Positions 6,568-14,377 of a stretch of DNA of 15,038 bases are shown here, one piece after another. The translations under genes and the position numbers were made by a program. The stretch covers positions 1-15,038 of the forward strand of contig CAIYZZ010000440.1 of assembly GCA_903930805.1 (NCBI GenBank), in the 5' to 3' direction. The DNA comes from an uncultured Rhodocyclaceae bacterium. GTDB lineage: Bacteria; Pseudomonadota; Gammaproteobacteria; Burkholderiales; Rhodocyclaceae. The stretch's first letter is position 1, and each line of letters begins with the position of its first letter. Below the pieces are notes generated by a model that was not told where the DNA came from, made no database searches, and saw only the letters and a list, made by a program, of their open reading frames with translations.

Positions 6568-7233
6568 TCAGGCGATGAGATGTGAGATTACGTAGCTCGG
6601 CTGATCTGCCAGCCCATCCGCAATCCATTGCTGTTTCCCGTAGAGATAGCCGGGAAATTCAGATTCCAAGGTTGTCTGGCCATTCAAAATCCGTCGCACC
6701 AGATCAGCCAAAATACGAAGCCCCTCGACACAACGAATTTCGATGGGAGCTACGATCTCGACGAATCGACACCAAGGCAGTGATTCAACCTTAATTGAAA
6801 GCGCCACCGAAAACTCGGCTTCCTTGCTCAAGCGTGCTTCCTCTGCCCTCACTGCGTCAAACCATTCGCTTTCACCGGGCCGTGACCTTGTGGTGTAACT
6901 GACGATCTTTTTCCTGCTGCGTCCGACCTTTCGGTAATTCTTCCCGGCATCTCCAAAAAGTCCGCCATCAATCGAGTTTCGCAAGTGGCTTGCTGCCGAC
7001 ATCGCCGCCTCTTCGATCATCCCCTGATAGACATGACGAGGATGCTGCCAAGCAATAGCGACACGCCGACCACCCAGAATGAATTGGACATCGTCCCACC
7101 ATGACAAGTCATCGGGTTTGATTTCGCTGTAATCGTGTCGTACCAAAATGCCATGATCAAAATGATCGCCGCGACTATTGCGGTGATACTGACGGGCAAG
7201 GCGACGGTGCAGTTCAAATCGAGGATTCTTCAT
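6568..7233 (-). CDS. Hypothetical protein carried between inverted repeats
   Basis: A 221-residue protein that I do not recognise. It has no signal peptide or membrane segment. The N-terminal half is rich in Arg/His and contains HGILVRHDYSEIKPDDLSWW, then VQFILGGRRVAIAWQHPRHVY. The middle is strongly basic (GRSRKKIV). The C-terminal half contains WCRFVEIVAPIEIRC and ESEFPGYLYGKQQWIADG. The aromatic- and charge-rich pattern looks like a real soluble protein rather than a chance frame, and it fills the repeat-bounded module almost exactly. The ATG lies 6 bases from repeat C, with no purine-rich ribosome site. Expression may depend on DNA outside the module. Confidence 0.6.
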   Translation of the reverse strand: MKNPRFELHRRLARQYHRNSRGDHFDHGILVRHDYSEIKPDDLSWWDDVQFILGGRRVAIAWQHPRHVYQGMIEEAAMSAASHLRNSIDGGLFGDAGKNYRKVGRSRKKIVSYTTRSRPGESEWFDAVRAEEARLSKEAEFSVALSIKVESLPWCRFVEIVAPIEIRCVEGLRILADLVRRILNGQTTLESEFPGYLYGKQQWIADGLADQPSYVISHLIA

Positions 7234-7239
7234 GTTTGG

Positions 7240-7264
7240 AAAAGTCGGCGCTGGCAGGACGGCG
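7240..7264 (-). repeat. 25-bp island repeat, copy C (inverted)
   Basis: Third copy, read on the minus strand. Its inner end (GCCGACTTTT) is six bases from the start codon of the hypothetical gene. It differs from copy B at two adjacent positions. Confidence 0.88.
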
Positions 7265-7380
7265 AGATATTACCTTGATGGGGTAACCGTGCCCAGCAGC
7301 AGCTGGGTTCAACGTCACGGAAACGTACCGGCCATAACGGTTTCCGGGGCGACCGATAATACAGACCATGGATTGTTATC
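7265..7380. other. Gap between repeat C and the hipBA promoter, small hairpins only
   Basis: No gene is supported. It holds CCCAGC-AGCA-GCTGGG (7292-7307) and a looser GGAAAC...GTTTCC pair (7319-7324 and 7340-7345). No T-run follows either of them. Confidence 0.5.
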
Positions 7381-7435
7381 TACATTTACATACTGTAGTT
7401 TGTTAATGTAATATACAGACACAGTACTGTTAATG
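7381..7435 (+). promoter_or_regulatory. hipBA promoter and operator region
   Basis: An AT-rich stretch carries 10-bp inverted arms with one mismatch, TACATTTACA (7381-7390) and TGTTAATGTA (7401-7410), separated by 10 bp. A perfect ACAGTACTGT palindrome lies at 7421-7430. TGTTAATG occurs twice (7401-7408, 7428-7435). A -35-like TTTACA (7385-7390) and a -10-like TAATAT (7409-7414) sit on the arms with 18-bp spacing. This fits autorepression by HipB, which binds spaced palindromes over its own promoter. Confidence 0.55.
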
Positions 7436-7488
7436 CGACACATAGCCAGTGGTTTGAATTGCCTCTGGACGTCTGGCCGGAGAACAAA

Positions 7489-7824
7489 ATGACTTACCCC
7501 ATCAAGACACTCAGCCATCTTCCGCTGATCCTCAAGAGTTTTCGTAAGGAGAAAGGGCTGACGCAGGCGGCCATTGCAGAGAGGCTGGGAATCACGCAGC
7601 AAAGCTATGCCTACTTCGAAGCCAATCCGGCAGCGGCGACGCTTGAACGACTTTTCCTGGTATTGCGCATGCTGGATGTCGAGATTTCACTCGATCAAGC
7701 CCATCCAACGGCGAGCAGCGCAGCCAAACCTCCCAGTGCGGTAGCAAAAAGCAAGGTGAAGCCATCATCTCTTGCCAAGACAAGCCGTATCGTTGCCCCG
7801 ACCAGAAAGAAAGAAAGTTGGTAA
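7489..7824 (+). CDS. hipB: HipB-type antitoxin
   Basis: This is an XRE helix-turn-helix antitoxin paired with HipA. I chose ATG 7489 (MTYPIKTLSHLPLILKSF), which has GGAG seven bases upstream; an in-frame ATG at 7459 lacks one. This gives 111 residues. The HTH lies at about 13-65 (KGLTQAAIAERLGITQQSYAYFE motif area), followed by a long Lys/Ser/Ala-rich tail (72-111) ending in Trp. In E. coli, HipB also ends in a short disordered tail with a terminal Trp that regulates its turnover; the Trp here is a suggestive parallel. It ends two bases before hipA. Confidence 0.88.
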   Translation: MTYPIKTLSHLPLILKSFRKEKGLTQAAIAERLGITQQSYAYFEANPAAATLERLFLVLRMLDVEISLDQAHPTASSAAKPPSAVAKSKVKPSSLAKTSRIVAPTRKKESW

Positions 7825-7826
7825 CC

Positions 7827-9161
7827 ATGGGGCAACGCATGAAGCCGATGAGGCTAAATATCTGGATGAACGGGATCCCGGTCGGTTACTGGGAAACCAG
7901 TCGACAAGGCGAACGTCTGGCTTATTTCGATGACTGGCTCACGGACGAACAGTCCCGCCCCCTGTCCCTGTCACTGCCCTTCCTGCCGGGCAATCCTCCC
8001 TATCAAGGACAGGTCGTGACCGATTATTTCGACAACCTCTTGCCCGACAGCGACGCCATTCGCCGTCGTCTGGCGCAACGTCACCAGGCGGGAGGAACGG
8101 ATGCCTTTCAACTGCTGGCCAAGATAGGCCGAGACTGCGTCGGGGCCATACAACTCCTTCCCGAGGATGAAGCGCCATCGGACATCCACGAGATCAATGG
8201 CGAGACGTTGAACGCCGCCGGGATCGCTCGGCGACTGCGCAACACCACCTCGACCCATGCCATGGGGCCGCATGATCGCGACGAAGATCTGAGGCTGTCC
8301 ATCGCGGGAGCGCAGGAGAAAACGGCCCTGCTGCGCCATGCAGGCAAATGGCTGTTACCGCATGGGAGTACCCCGACAACGCATATTTTCAAACTGCCAT
8401 TGGGCCTGGTCGGCCATATGCAGGCCGATATGCGCACCTCGGTGGAAAACGAATGGTTGTGCTCGCAAATCATGGAGGCTTTCGAAATCCCCATCGCGCG
8501 GTGCGACATCAAGCAGTTCGAGGATCAGAAAGCGCTTATCGTTGAGCGCTTTGACCGTACCCCGTCAAGCGATGGAAGCTGGATCATCCGCTTGCCTCAG
8601 GAAGACATGTGCCAGGCGACGGGCATCTCGCCGCTGAACAAGTATCAATCGGATGGCGGACCGGGTATCGCCAAGATCATGGAATTGCTGCTTGGATCGG
8701 ACAATGCCGAGCGGGACCGGCGAGTCTTTTTCAAGACCAAGATCATTTTCTGGGTACTGGCGGCCACCGATGGGCACGCGAAGAACTTCAGCATTGCCCA
8801 TCTCCCCGCTGGCCGTTACCGATCCACGCCGATCTATGACGTACTTTCCTCCCATCCCGTCATCGGAAAAGGAAAGAATCAAATTTCTCCACTCAAGGCA
8901 AAACTCGCCATGGCGGTGCGAGGAAGTACGAATTACTACCTGATCGACAAGATCCAGCGGCGGTACTGGATCAAACAAGCGCAGCAGGTCGGTCTCGGGG
9001 CCATGGCGGCAGAGCAATTGATCGATGAAGTTACCGAGGCCACCGAAACCGTGATTGGCACAGTGGGCAACTTGTTGCCGAACAACTTCCCCTTGGATAT
9101 GGCAGACGCCGTATTCAGCGGAATGAGAAGGCAGTCCGCCAAGTTGGCTGCCGCTCGTTGA
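7827..9161 (+). CDS. hipA: HipA serine/threonine kinase toxin
   Basis: HipA in E. coli phosphorylates glutamyl-tRNA synthetase and induces growth arrest and persistence. With the ATG at 7827 (two bases after hipB) this protein has 444 residues, against 440 in E. coli. Similarity runs end to end: RPLSLSLPF, DNLLPDS, GRDCVGA, the P-loop-like LSIAGAQEKTALL (Ser158 matches the E. coli autophosphorylation Ser150), TPTTHI, VERFDR, RLPQEDMCQATG, SDGGPGI, the catalytic ATDGHAKNFSI (Asp315) and metal-binding YDVLSS (Asp338). All kinase motifs appear intact, so the toxin should be active. A TTG at 7818 and ATGs at 7839 and 7848 are alternative starts. Confidence 0.95.
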   Translation: MGQRMKPMRLNIWMNGIPVGYWETSRQGERLAYFDDWLTDEQSRPLSLSLPFLPGNPPYQGQVVTDYFDNLLPDSDAIRRRLAQRHQAGGTDAFQLLAKIGRDCVGAIQLLPEDEAPSDIHEINGETLNAAGIARRLRNTTSTHAMGPHDRDEDLRLSIAGAQEKTALLRHAGKWLLPHGSTPTTHIFKLPLGLVGHMQADMRTSVENEWLCSQIMEAFEIPIARCDIKQFEDQKALIVERFDRTPSSDGSWIIRLPQEDMCQATGISPLNKYQSDGGPGIAKIMELLLGSDNAERDRRVFFKTKIIFWVLAATDGHAKNFSIAHLPAGRYRSTPIYDVLSSHPVIGKGKNQISPLKAKLAMAVRGSTNYYLIDKIQRRYWIKQAQQVGLGAMAAEQLIDEVTEATETVIGTVGNLLPNNFPLDMADAVFSGMRRQSAKLAAAR

Positions 9162-9299
9162 AAACCGGCACATGACCACCTGAAATTGATCGCATGGTGC
9201 GTTTCGGCCGACAGCCATGGAAATGGAAGTGATTTTTATAGTCGGGAATAGACAGGGCTTGAACTGACTATTTCAGTCCATTCTCCAGCCCGTCCCCTC

Positions 9300-10052
9300 C
9301 TAAAGTAATGACCACGTGGCATTCGATAGCTCTGACTTGCGCACCATCGTCAGCAACAACAACTTCGCGGCAACCCTGTATTGAGGTGATGTACCGATCC
9401 GATCCATATATTGATACATCAGGCGTATTTCCTCGGGAGACAGAGATATACCTCTCGGCTCAAATGTGTCAATGGCAGTCGGTCTGACAAGGACTGCAGG
9501 ATTCTCAACTTTCTGCCCTCTTTCAATTGCCCACCGAAAGACTTGCATTACAACCTCGCGTGCATGAACAGCGGTCGCAGGGGCACCTCTGGCAACAATC
9601 TTGTCGGTAAGCGAACGCAAATCATCATGTGTGATCTCCGTCAGGAACTTGTTGCCATAGGCCCGTTGAAGTTCACGGATGTAGGTGGCACGACGCATAT
9701 CACGGGTCGAGTCCGCCATTTGATAACCGCGAAGCCACGCCTCCGCCCAATCACCAAAGGTCTTTGCGCCAGACTCTCGCTCCTTGGCGCGGGCCTTTTC
9801 CCGTGCAGGCGATATTCCCCGGGAAATAAGTTTCTTTGCCTCACCTAATCGCTCACGAGCTTCCGACAAGCTGACCCCGCCATCTCCATAGAGACCCAGT
9901 GTAAGAGTCTCCTGGCGACCGTTGAGCGAATAGTTGTATCTGAAGGAAATAGCTCCCTTGGGAGTGACCGCTACGTAGAGCCCATCCCGGTCAGGAAGCT
10001 TGTACAACCTGGCTTGGGCCTTCAGATTTCTTAGCTTGGTATCCGTAAGCAC
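9300..10052 (-). pseudogene. Truncated P4-type tyrosine integrase (DUF4102)
   Basis: Starts with a GTG (MLTDTKLRNLKA), typical of P4-like integrases, preceded by a purine-rich AAAGAAAG. Residues 1-85 are the N-terminal arm-binding DUF4102 region (GLYVAVTPKGAISFRY, LTLGLYGDGGVSLSEAR). Residues about 100-190 are the core-binding domain. The catalytic domain begins at about 205 and includes the first catalytic Arg (TMVRKSEL, Arg238). The frame then departs from the family after NATW and stops (SLL). Intact relatives have about 400 residues, so the HxxR box and the nucleophilic Tyr are missing. It should be unable to recombine. Its start faces guaA, the usual arrangement next to the attachment site. 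Confidence 0.88.
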
Positions 10053-10259
10053 TTTTCTTTCTTTTGTTTCAGTGCGTTATCGTTCTCAAGCACCGCCATC
10101 ATGGTATCAACCATCATTTTCGATACCATGATTTCGAGGCTCGCGATAATCCTCGGAAACGCTTACCAGCTCTGGGACTTCAGCATTTCGATACCATGCA
10201 AACCTGTATCGTCAACGATTGGTATCAGGAAAATTTCAAGGATCGCGATTGATGATACC
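10038..10259. repeat. Cluster of GGTATC/GATACC motifs (putative integrase arm sites)
   Basis: Six exact copies of GGTATC or its complement lie at 10038, 10103, 10122, 10190, 10221 and 10254. Two are embedded in an identical 13-mer, TTTCGATACCATG (10118-10130 and 10186-10198). Arms 10098-10108 and 10122-10132 form an 11-bp inverted repeat. The position, between the integrase start and guaA, is where attP arm-type sites for integrase and excisionase would lie. They may also control the integrase promoter. Confidence 0.6.
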
Positions 10260-10324
10260 CATCGAAATACCATCGCCAAAACTTGCTTCCAGTTGCCTGT
10301 CATTGCCAATCAACGCCAGGTCAG

Positions 10325-10355
10325 AAAACAAAAAAGCCCGTTAACTCAAGGGCTT
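10325..10355 (-). terminator. Intrinsic terminator downstream of guaA
   Basis: On the minus strand, AAGCCC and GGGCTT (10350-10355 and 10334-10339) form a 6-bp stem with a 10-base loop. A run TTTTTT-G-TTTT follows. It lies about 47 bp after the guaA stop, on the island side, and would end guaBA transcription. Confidence 0.75.
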
Positions 10356-10401
10356 GTGTATGACTATTGCCGGTTGGCGCCGGCAGTTGCTAGACGCTAA
10401 A

Positions 10402-10425
10402 TCATTCCCACTCAATCGTGCCTGG
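10402..10425. other. Putative attachment site core at the guaA 3' end
   Basis: The last codons of guaA (reading GGCACGATTGAGTGGGAATGA on the minus strand, split here as ...GGCACGATTG AGTGGGAATGA) are the segment used as attB by guaA-targeting integrases. The adjacent integrase remnant supports this. No second copy is present in the window, so the exact core and the other end of the island cannot be fixed. Confidence 0.4.
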
Positions 10426-11967
10426 TGGTTTGCTGGTTACATCATAAACAACGCGACTGATGCCACGCACTTCATTAACGATCCGGTTAGACACTCGCCC
10501 GAGCAGTTCATGTGGCAGTTCCGCCCACTTGGCTGTCATGAAGTCGGAGGTCTGCACTGCACGCAGCGCAACCACATAATCGTAGGTACGACCGTCACCC
10601 ATGACGCCGACACTCTTGACTGGCAGGAAGACTGCAAAGGCCTGACTGGTTTTGTCGTACCAGTCTGCGGCGCGCAGTTCGTCGATGAAGATGGCATCGG
10701 CATGGCGCAGAAGTTCGGCGAACTCAGGCTTTACCTCACCGAGGATGCGCACCCCGAGACCGGGACCGGGGAATGGATGGCGATAGACCATCTCGTGCGG
10801 CAGGCCGAGGGCGATACCCAGTTCGCGCACTTCATCTTTGAAGAGTTCGCGTAGCGGTTCAAGCAGTTTGAGGTTGAGTGTCTCCGGCAGGCCACCGACG
10901 TTGTGGTGGCTCTTGATAGTGTGTGCTTTTTTGGTCTTACCACCGGCCGATTCGATTACATCCGGGTAGATGGTGCCTTGCGCCAACCATTTTGCCTTGG
11001 GCAATTTTTGCGCCTCGGCCTGAAACACCTCGACGAACTCGCGACCAATGATCTTGCGTTTCTGTTCGGGGTCGGCGACGCCCTGCAGATGGCCCATGAA
11101 CTGCGCGGTGGCGTCGACGTGGATGACCTTGACGCCGAGATTGCGCGCAAAGGTCTGTAACACTTGTTCGCCTTCGTTGAGGCGCAACAAACCGTTGTCG
11201 ACGAACACACAGGTGAGCCGATCGCCGATCGCCTTGTGCAGCAATGCGGCAACGACAGAAGAATCAACGCCGCCAGACAGACCGAGAATCACTTCCTCGT
11301 CGCCTACTTGCGCACGCACCTTGGCGATGGCTTCTTCGACATAGCCGGGCATGTTCCAGTCGCAACGACAGCCACAAATATCGCGCACGAAGTGAGCAAA
11401 GATTTCACGGCCCTTCAGTGTATGCGTGACCTCGGGATGGAACTGTACGGCGTAGAAACCACGAGACTCGTCGGCCATGGCAGCGATCGGGGTGGTGTCG
11501 TTACTGCCGATTATCTTGAAGCCGGGCGGCAGTTCAGTCACTTTGTCGCCATGGCTCATCCAGACCTCAAGCAAGCCGTGACCTTCTGTGTTGGTACGAT
11601 CCTGGATACCGTCGAACAGCTTCGAATGGCCACGTGCACGCATCTCGGCAAAGCCGAATTCGCGTTTGTTTGAACGTTCGACCTTGCCACCAAGCTGCAC
11701 CGCCATGGTCTGCATGCCATAGCAGATGCCCAGCACTGGCACGCCAAGCTCGAATACGATCTGCGGCGCTTTACACTCTTCGGCCGCGTATACCGAATTT
11801 GGCCCACCTGAAAGAATGATGCCTTGCGGATTGAAATCGCGAATGAACTCGGCGGAAACATCGTAGGGGTGCAACTCACAATACACTTGCTGCTCACGGA
11901 CACGGCGGGCAATCAATTGCGTAACCTGAGAACCGAAATCGAGGATGAGTATTTTTTGGTGGGACAT
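10402..11967 (-). CDS. guaA: GMP synthase (glutamine-hydrolysing)
   Basis: Converts XMP to GMP using ATP and glutamine, the last step of guanine nucleotide synthesis. Start at 11967 ([12 protein letters not shown]), after a GAGG ribosome site, gives 521 residues; a start 15 bases upstream is less likely. The N-terminal class I amidotransferase carries Cys82 (GICYGMQ), His178 and Glu180 (QFHPEV). The ATP-pyrophosphatase P-loop is SGGVDSS (231-237). The C-terminal dimerisation domain ends [19 protein letters not shown]. The 3' end is the island junction but the reading frame is complete. Confidence 0.98.
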   Translation of the reverse strand: MSHQKILILDFGSQVTQLIARRVREQQVYCELHPYDVSAEFIRDFNPQGIILSGGPNSVYAAEECKAPQIVFELGVPVLGICYGMQTMAVQLGGKVERSNKREFGFAEMRARGHSKLFDGIQDRTNTEGHGLLEVWMSHGDKVTELPPGFKIIGSNDTTPIAAMADESRGFYAVQFHPEVTHTLKGREIFAHFVRDICGCRCDWNMPGYVEEAIAKVRAQVGDEEVILGLSGGVDSSVVAALLHKAIGDRLTCVFVDNGLLRLNEGEQVLQTFARNLGVKVIHVDATAQFMGHLQGVADPEQKRKIIGREFVEVFQAEAQKLPKAKWLAQGTIYPDVIESAGGKTKKAHTIKSHHNVGGLPETLNLKLLEPLRELFKDEVRELGIALGLPHEMVYRHPFPGPGLGVRILGEVKPEFAELLRHADAIFIDELRAADWYDKTSQAFAVFLPVKSVGVMGDGRTYDYVVALRAVQTSDFMTAKWAELPHELLGRVSNRIVNEVRGISRVVYDVTSKPPGTIEWE

Positions 11968-11984
11968 GGTCTTGCCTCGCAAGT

Positions 11985-12017
11985 AAAAAAGGCGGCACCC
12001 GTGACAAGTGCCGCCTT
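11985..12017 (-). terminator. Terminator-like hairpin between guaB and guaA
   Basis: AAGGCGGCAC (11989-11998) pairs perfectly with GTGCCGCCTT (12008-12017) around a 9-base loop, and T residues continue on the minus strand to 11985. It lies 17 bp after the guaB stop region and ends 17 bp before the guaA start. It may end guaB transcripts fully, or partly as an attenuator within a guaBA operon. Confidence 0.8.
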
Positions 12018-12034
12018 GGAGTGATGGTGTCCGT

Positions 12035-13495
12035 TTAGTCGACGTGGTAGTTCGGCGCTTCCTTGGTTATCTGCACATCATGAACATGCGACTCGCGGAT
12101 ACCCGCTGCCGTGATCTCGACAAAAGCCGCCTTGGCATGTACCTCGTCAATGGTTGCACAGCCCAGATAACCCATGCTCGAACGCAAGCCACCCATAAGT
12201 TGATGGATCACCGCTGTAACTGCCCCCTTGGTAGGCACCCGTCCTTCGATGCCCTCAGGTACCAATTTTTCGACGTTGGATTCGTTTTCCTGAAAGTAGC
12301 GATCCGAAGAACCCTTTTGCATCGCACCCAAGCTACCCATGCCACGATAGGCCTTGTAAGAACGTCCCTGGAACAGCACAGTCTCGCCTGGCGCCTCCTC
12401 GGTGCCGGCGAACAATCCGCCCAGCATCACCGAATGCGCGCCCGCAGCAATCGCCTTGGATATATCCCCGGAGAAGCGGATACCGCCATCGGCAATCAGC
12501 GGCACGCAGCTGCTCGCCAAAGCATTGGCGACGTTATCCACCGCGCTAACCTGCGGCACCCCGACACCTGCAACAATACGGGTGGTACAAATCGAGCCGG
12601 GGCCAATACCCACCTTGACGGCATCGGCGCCATGATCCACCAGCGCACGGGCAGCATCGCCGGTGGCGATGTTGCCGCCAATCACCTCGACCTGCGGGTA
12701 ATTCTTCTTGACCCATTCGACACGCTTGAGCACACCCTGCGAATGGCCATGCGCCGTATCGACGACGATCACATCCACGCCTGCTTCGGCCAGGGCAGCA
12801 ACACGCTCCTCGGTACCTTCGCCGACGCCAACCGCCGCACCAGCACGCAAGCGACCGAACTCATCTTTCGCGGCAAAGGGGTAGTCGGACGCTTTCTGGA
12901 TGTCCTTCACGGTCATAAGTCCGCGCAACACCCAGGCATCGTCGATCACCAGAACGCGCTCGAGACGGTACTTGTGCATCAGCGTCTTGGCTTCTTCGAG
13001 GCTGGCACCCTCCTTGACCGTAACCAGACGGTCACGCGGAGTCATGATGTTGCCGATGGTTGCATCGAGCCGGGTTTCGAAACGCAAGTCGCGGTTGGTG
13101 ATGATGCCAACAACCTTGCCCGCATCCACCACCGGCAGGCCGGAAATCTTGTGAACACGGGTCAGCGCCAGAACTTCCCGCACGGTCATCGTCGGCGGAA
13201 TGGTAATCGGGTCTTTCAGCACGCCGGATTCGTAGCGCTTGACCTTGGCCACTTCGGCGGCCTGCGCCGCCGGGGAAAAGTTCTTGTGGATGATACCGAT
13301 GCCGCCTTCTTGTGCCAGTGCAATCGCCAGCCGCGCCTCAGTCACAGTATCCATCGCCGCAGAAACCAGCGGCAGGCTCAGCCTGATCTTGCGGGTCAGG
13401 CGGGTGCTCAGGGTGACATCACGAGGGAGAATCGCCGAATGGGCGGGAACCAGGAGAACGTCGTCGAAGGTCAGTGCCTTCTGGAGGAGTCGCAT
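12035..13495 (-). CDS. guaB: IMP dehydrogenase
   Basis: Oxidises IMP to XMP with NAD+, the committed step to GMP. The protein has 486 residues, the normal size, and starts [20 protein letters not shown]. The TIM barrel is interrupted by tandem CBS domains (about 93-205). The catalytic loop [15 protein letters not shown] has Cys303; the flap contains SSDRYFQ (Arg399, Tyr400). [11 protein letters not shown] and the GMLGG-type phosphate loop ([11 protein letters not shown]) are present. AAGGA lies 7 bases before the ATG. guaA follows in the same direction. Confidence 0.98.
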   Translation of the reverse strand: MRLLQKALTFDDVLLVPAHSAILPRDVTLSTRLTRKIRLSLPLVSAAMDTVTEARLAIALAQEGGIGIIHKNFSPAAQAAEVAKVKRYESGVLKDPITIPPTMTVREVLALTRVHKISGLPVVDAGKVVGIITNRDLRFETRLDATIGNIMTPRDRLVTVKEGASLEEAKTLMHKYRLERVLVIDDAWVLRGLMTVKDIQKASDYPFAAKDEFGRLRAGAAVGVGEGTEERVAALAEAGVDVIVVDTAHGHSQGVLKRVEWVKKNYPQVEVIGGNIATGDAARALVDHGADAVKVGIGPGSICTTRIVAGVGVPQVSAVDNVANALASSCVPLIADGGIRFSGDISKAIAAGAHSVMLGGLFAGTEEAPGETVLFQGRSYKAYRGMGSLGAMQKGSSDRYFQENESNVEKLVPEGIEGRVPTKGAVTAVIHQLMGGLRSSMGYLGCATIDEVHAKAAFVEITAAGIRESHVHDVQITKEAPNYHVD

Positions 13496-13521
13496 GCTGT
13501 TATCCTTGTATCCAAAAGCAT

Positions 13522-13551
13522 ATTATACGTTCCTAGCCAGACCCCGAGCAA
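13522..13551 (-). promoter_or_regulatory. guaB promoter
   Basis: On the minus strand a perfect -10 TATAAT (13527-13522) lies 26 bp before the guaB ATG. TTGCTC (13551-13546) is a weak -35 at 18-bp spacing. The 87-bp gap to the divergent DUF4124 gene must carry both promoters. Confidence 0.6.
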
Positions 13552-13582
13552 ACCGAGTATTCCCAAAAACTGAGGTAACGCC

Positions 13583-14053
13583 ATGCGCATGCACCGTCTT
13601 GTTTCCCTGCTGATTCTAAGCCTGACACCCATCATCGGTCTAACGCAGGTTTACTCGTGGAAAGACGCCAGCGGCAAGATTCACTATGGCGACCGACCAC
13701 CGGCAGAACGTCAAGCCGACTCGCGCAAATTGGCCGCACCACCACCGGCGGATGAGGCGGCCCGCAAGGCCGCCGCTGAAGGTCAACTGGCCGGCCGCGA
13801 GCAGCAGCAGAAGTCTCAAGAATCTGCCAAGAAGGCGCAGGAGGATCAGGCCGAGGCCAAACAACGCGAGGAGGGATGCCTGCAGGCAAAATCCAATCTT
13901 GCCGCCATAGAATCTGGCCAAATTCGCTTCTCGATCGATGCTAAAGGGGAGCGTGTCGCCATGGACGGCACGGTGCGCGATGCCGAACTTAGCAGGGCCA
14001 GGCAAAACGTCGATAGCTGGTGCAAACCACCCGCCAAACCTGTGGCAAAATAG
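13583..14053 (+). CDS. DUF4124-containing secreted protein
   Basis: A 156-residue protein with a signal peptide (MRMHRLVSLLILSLTPIIGLTQ), then a DUF4124 domain (VYSWKDASGKIHYGDRPP). A long Ala/Gln/Lys/Glu-rich region (about 45-95) should form a coiled coil. The conserved tail contains RFSIDAKGERVAMDG and ends near WCKPP. Small periplasmic or envelope proteins of this type are common in betaproteobacteria; their function is unknown. GAGG (13572-13575) precedes the start. Its TAG stop is immediately followed by the rnfH stop on the other strand. Confidence 0.85.
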   Translation: MRMHRLVSLLILSLTPIIGLTQVYSWKDASGKIHYGDRPPAERQADSRKLAAPPPADEAARKAAAEGQLAGREQQQKSQESAKKAQEDQAEAKQREEGCLQAKSNLAAIESGQIRFSIDAKGERVAMDGTVRDAELSRARQNVDSWCKPPAKPVAK

Positions 14054-14377
14054 TTACTCCGCCGCCGCCCCGCCACCTTTTTTCATCACCTTGCCTTCGG
14101 CGGCACGCTGTTTGCGCACCTCTTTCGGGTCAGCGATCAGCGGACGGTAGATTTCCACCCGATCGCGGTCGCGCAACACCGTGTCAGGCTTGGCCATCTT
14201 GCTGTAGATGCCAAACTTACCCTTGACGGGGTCAATTTCCAGGTATTTCGCCGGCAGTCCGGATTTTTCGACTGCCTGCTGCAAGGTCGCCCCGGCGGGA
14301 AGCTTCAATGGAATCACATCCTGCCTATCGGCGCGGGCATAGGTCACTTCGACCTGAATGGTGTCAGTCGTAGACAT
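14054..14377 (-). CDS. rnfH: RnfH-family ubiquitin-like protein
   Basis: Small beta-grasp protein of the RnfH/UPF0125 family, also called RatB when next to RatA. Start at 14377 ([14 protein letters not shown]) gives 107 residues, the normal length; a longer frame from 14473 is inside ratA and unlikely. Conserved motifs are [51 protein letters not shown] and [11 protein letters not shown]. The C-terminal tail is Lys/Gly/Ala-rich. It overlaps ratA by 14 bp, so the two are co-transcribed and probably translationally coupled. Exact function is unsettled. Confidence 0.92.
   Translation of the reverse strand: MSTTDTIQVEVTYARADRQDVIPLKLPAGATLQQAVEKSGLPAKYLEIDPVKGKFGIYSKMAKPDTVLRDRDRVEIYRPLIADPKEVRKQRAAEGKVMKKGGGAAAE

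Larger units (their letters stand above)
6505..7264. mobile_element. Putative 760-bp inverted-repeat-bounded single-gene module
   Basis: Copies B (+) and C (-) of the 25-bp repeat form inverted termini around one gene that fills 666 of 760 bp. No transposase, recombinase or resolvase is encoded inside, so mobility would have to be supplied in trans (MITE-like or cassette-like). I see no clear target-site duplication: the left flank ends AATAAT and the right flank starts AGATATT. Whether the module is mobile or was formed by recombination is inference. Confidence 0.45.
1..10401. mobile_element. Degraded integrated island (ICE-like) at the guaA 3' end, left end outside the window
   Basis: Seen: everything left of guaA is accessory. 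A truncated P4-type integrase lies next to guaA, followed by hipBA, repeat-bounded modules, an XRE/AbiEii pair and part of an F-type conjugation operon. Known: guaA 3' ends are used as attachment sites by DUF4102/P4-type integrases. Inference: this is the guaA-proximal end of an integrative conjugative element or genomic island that has lost its integrase catalytic domain and the front of its tra operon. The distal attachment site is not visible, so the left boundary is unknown and the region could hold more than one insertion. Confidence 0.65.

Noticed and set aside
5812..7264. The 25-bp repeats as integron attC sites
   Set aside because: I find no matching RYYYAAC / GTTRRRY box pairs around the copies. 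One GTTAGAT at 5788 has no partner, and no integron integrase is present.
9240..9300. tRNA 3' fragment (GTTCAAGCC T-loop-like sequence, minus strand) as an attachment site
   Set aside because: The flanking bases do not form a T-stem and no acceptor stem or CCA end is visible.
12008..13573. Long plus-strand open frame of 521 codons opposite guaB
   Set aside because: It is the antisense shadow of guaB, whose product is conserved end to end; similar shadows lie opposite guaA and the tra genes.
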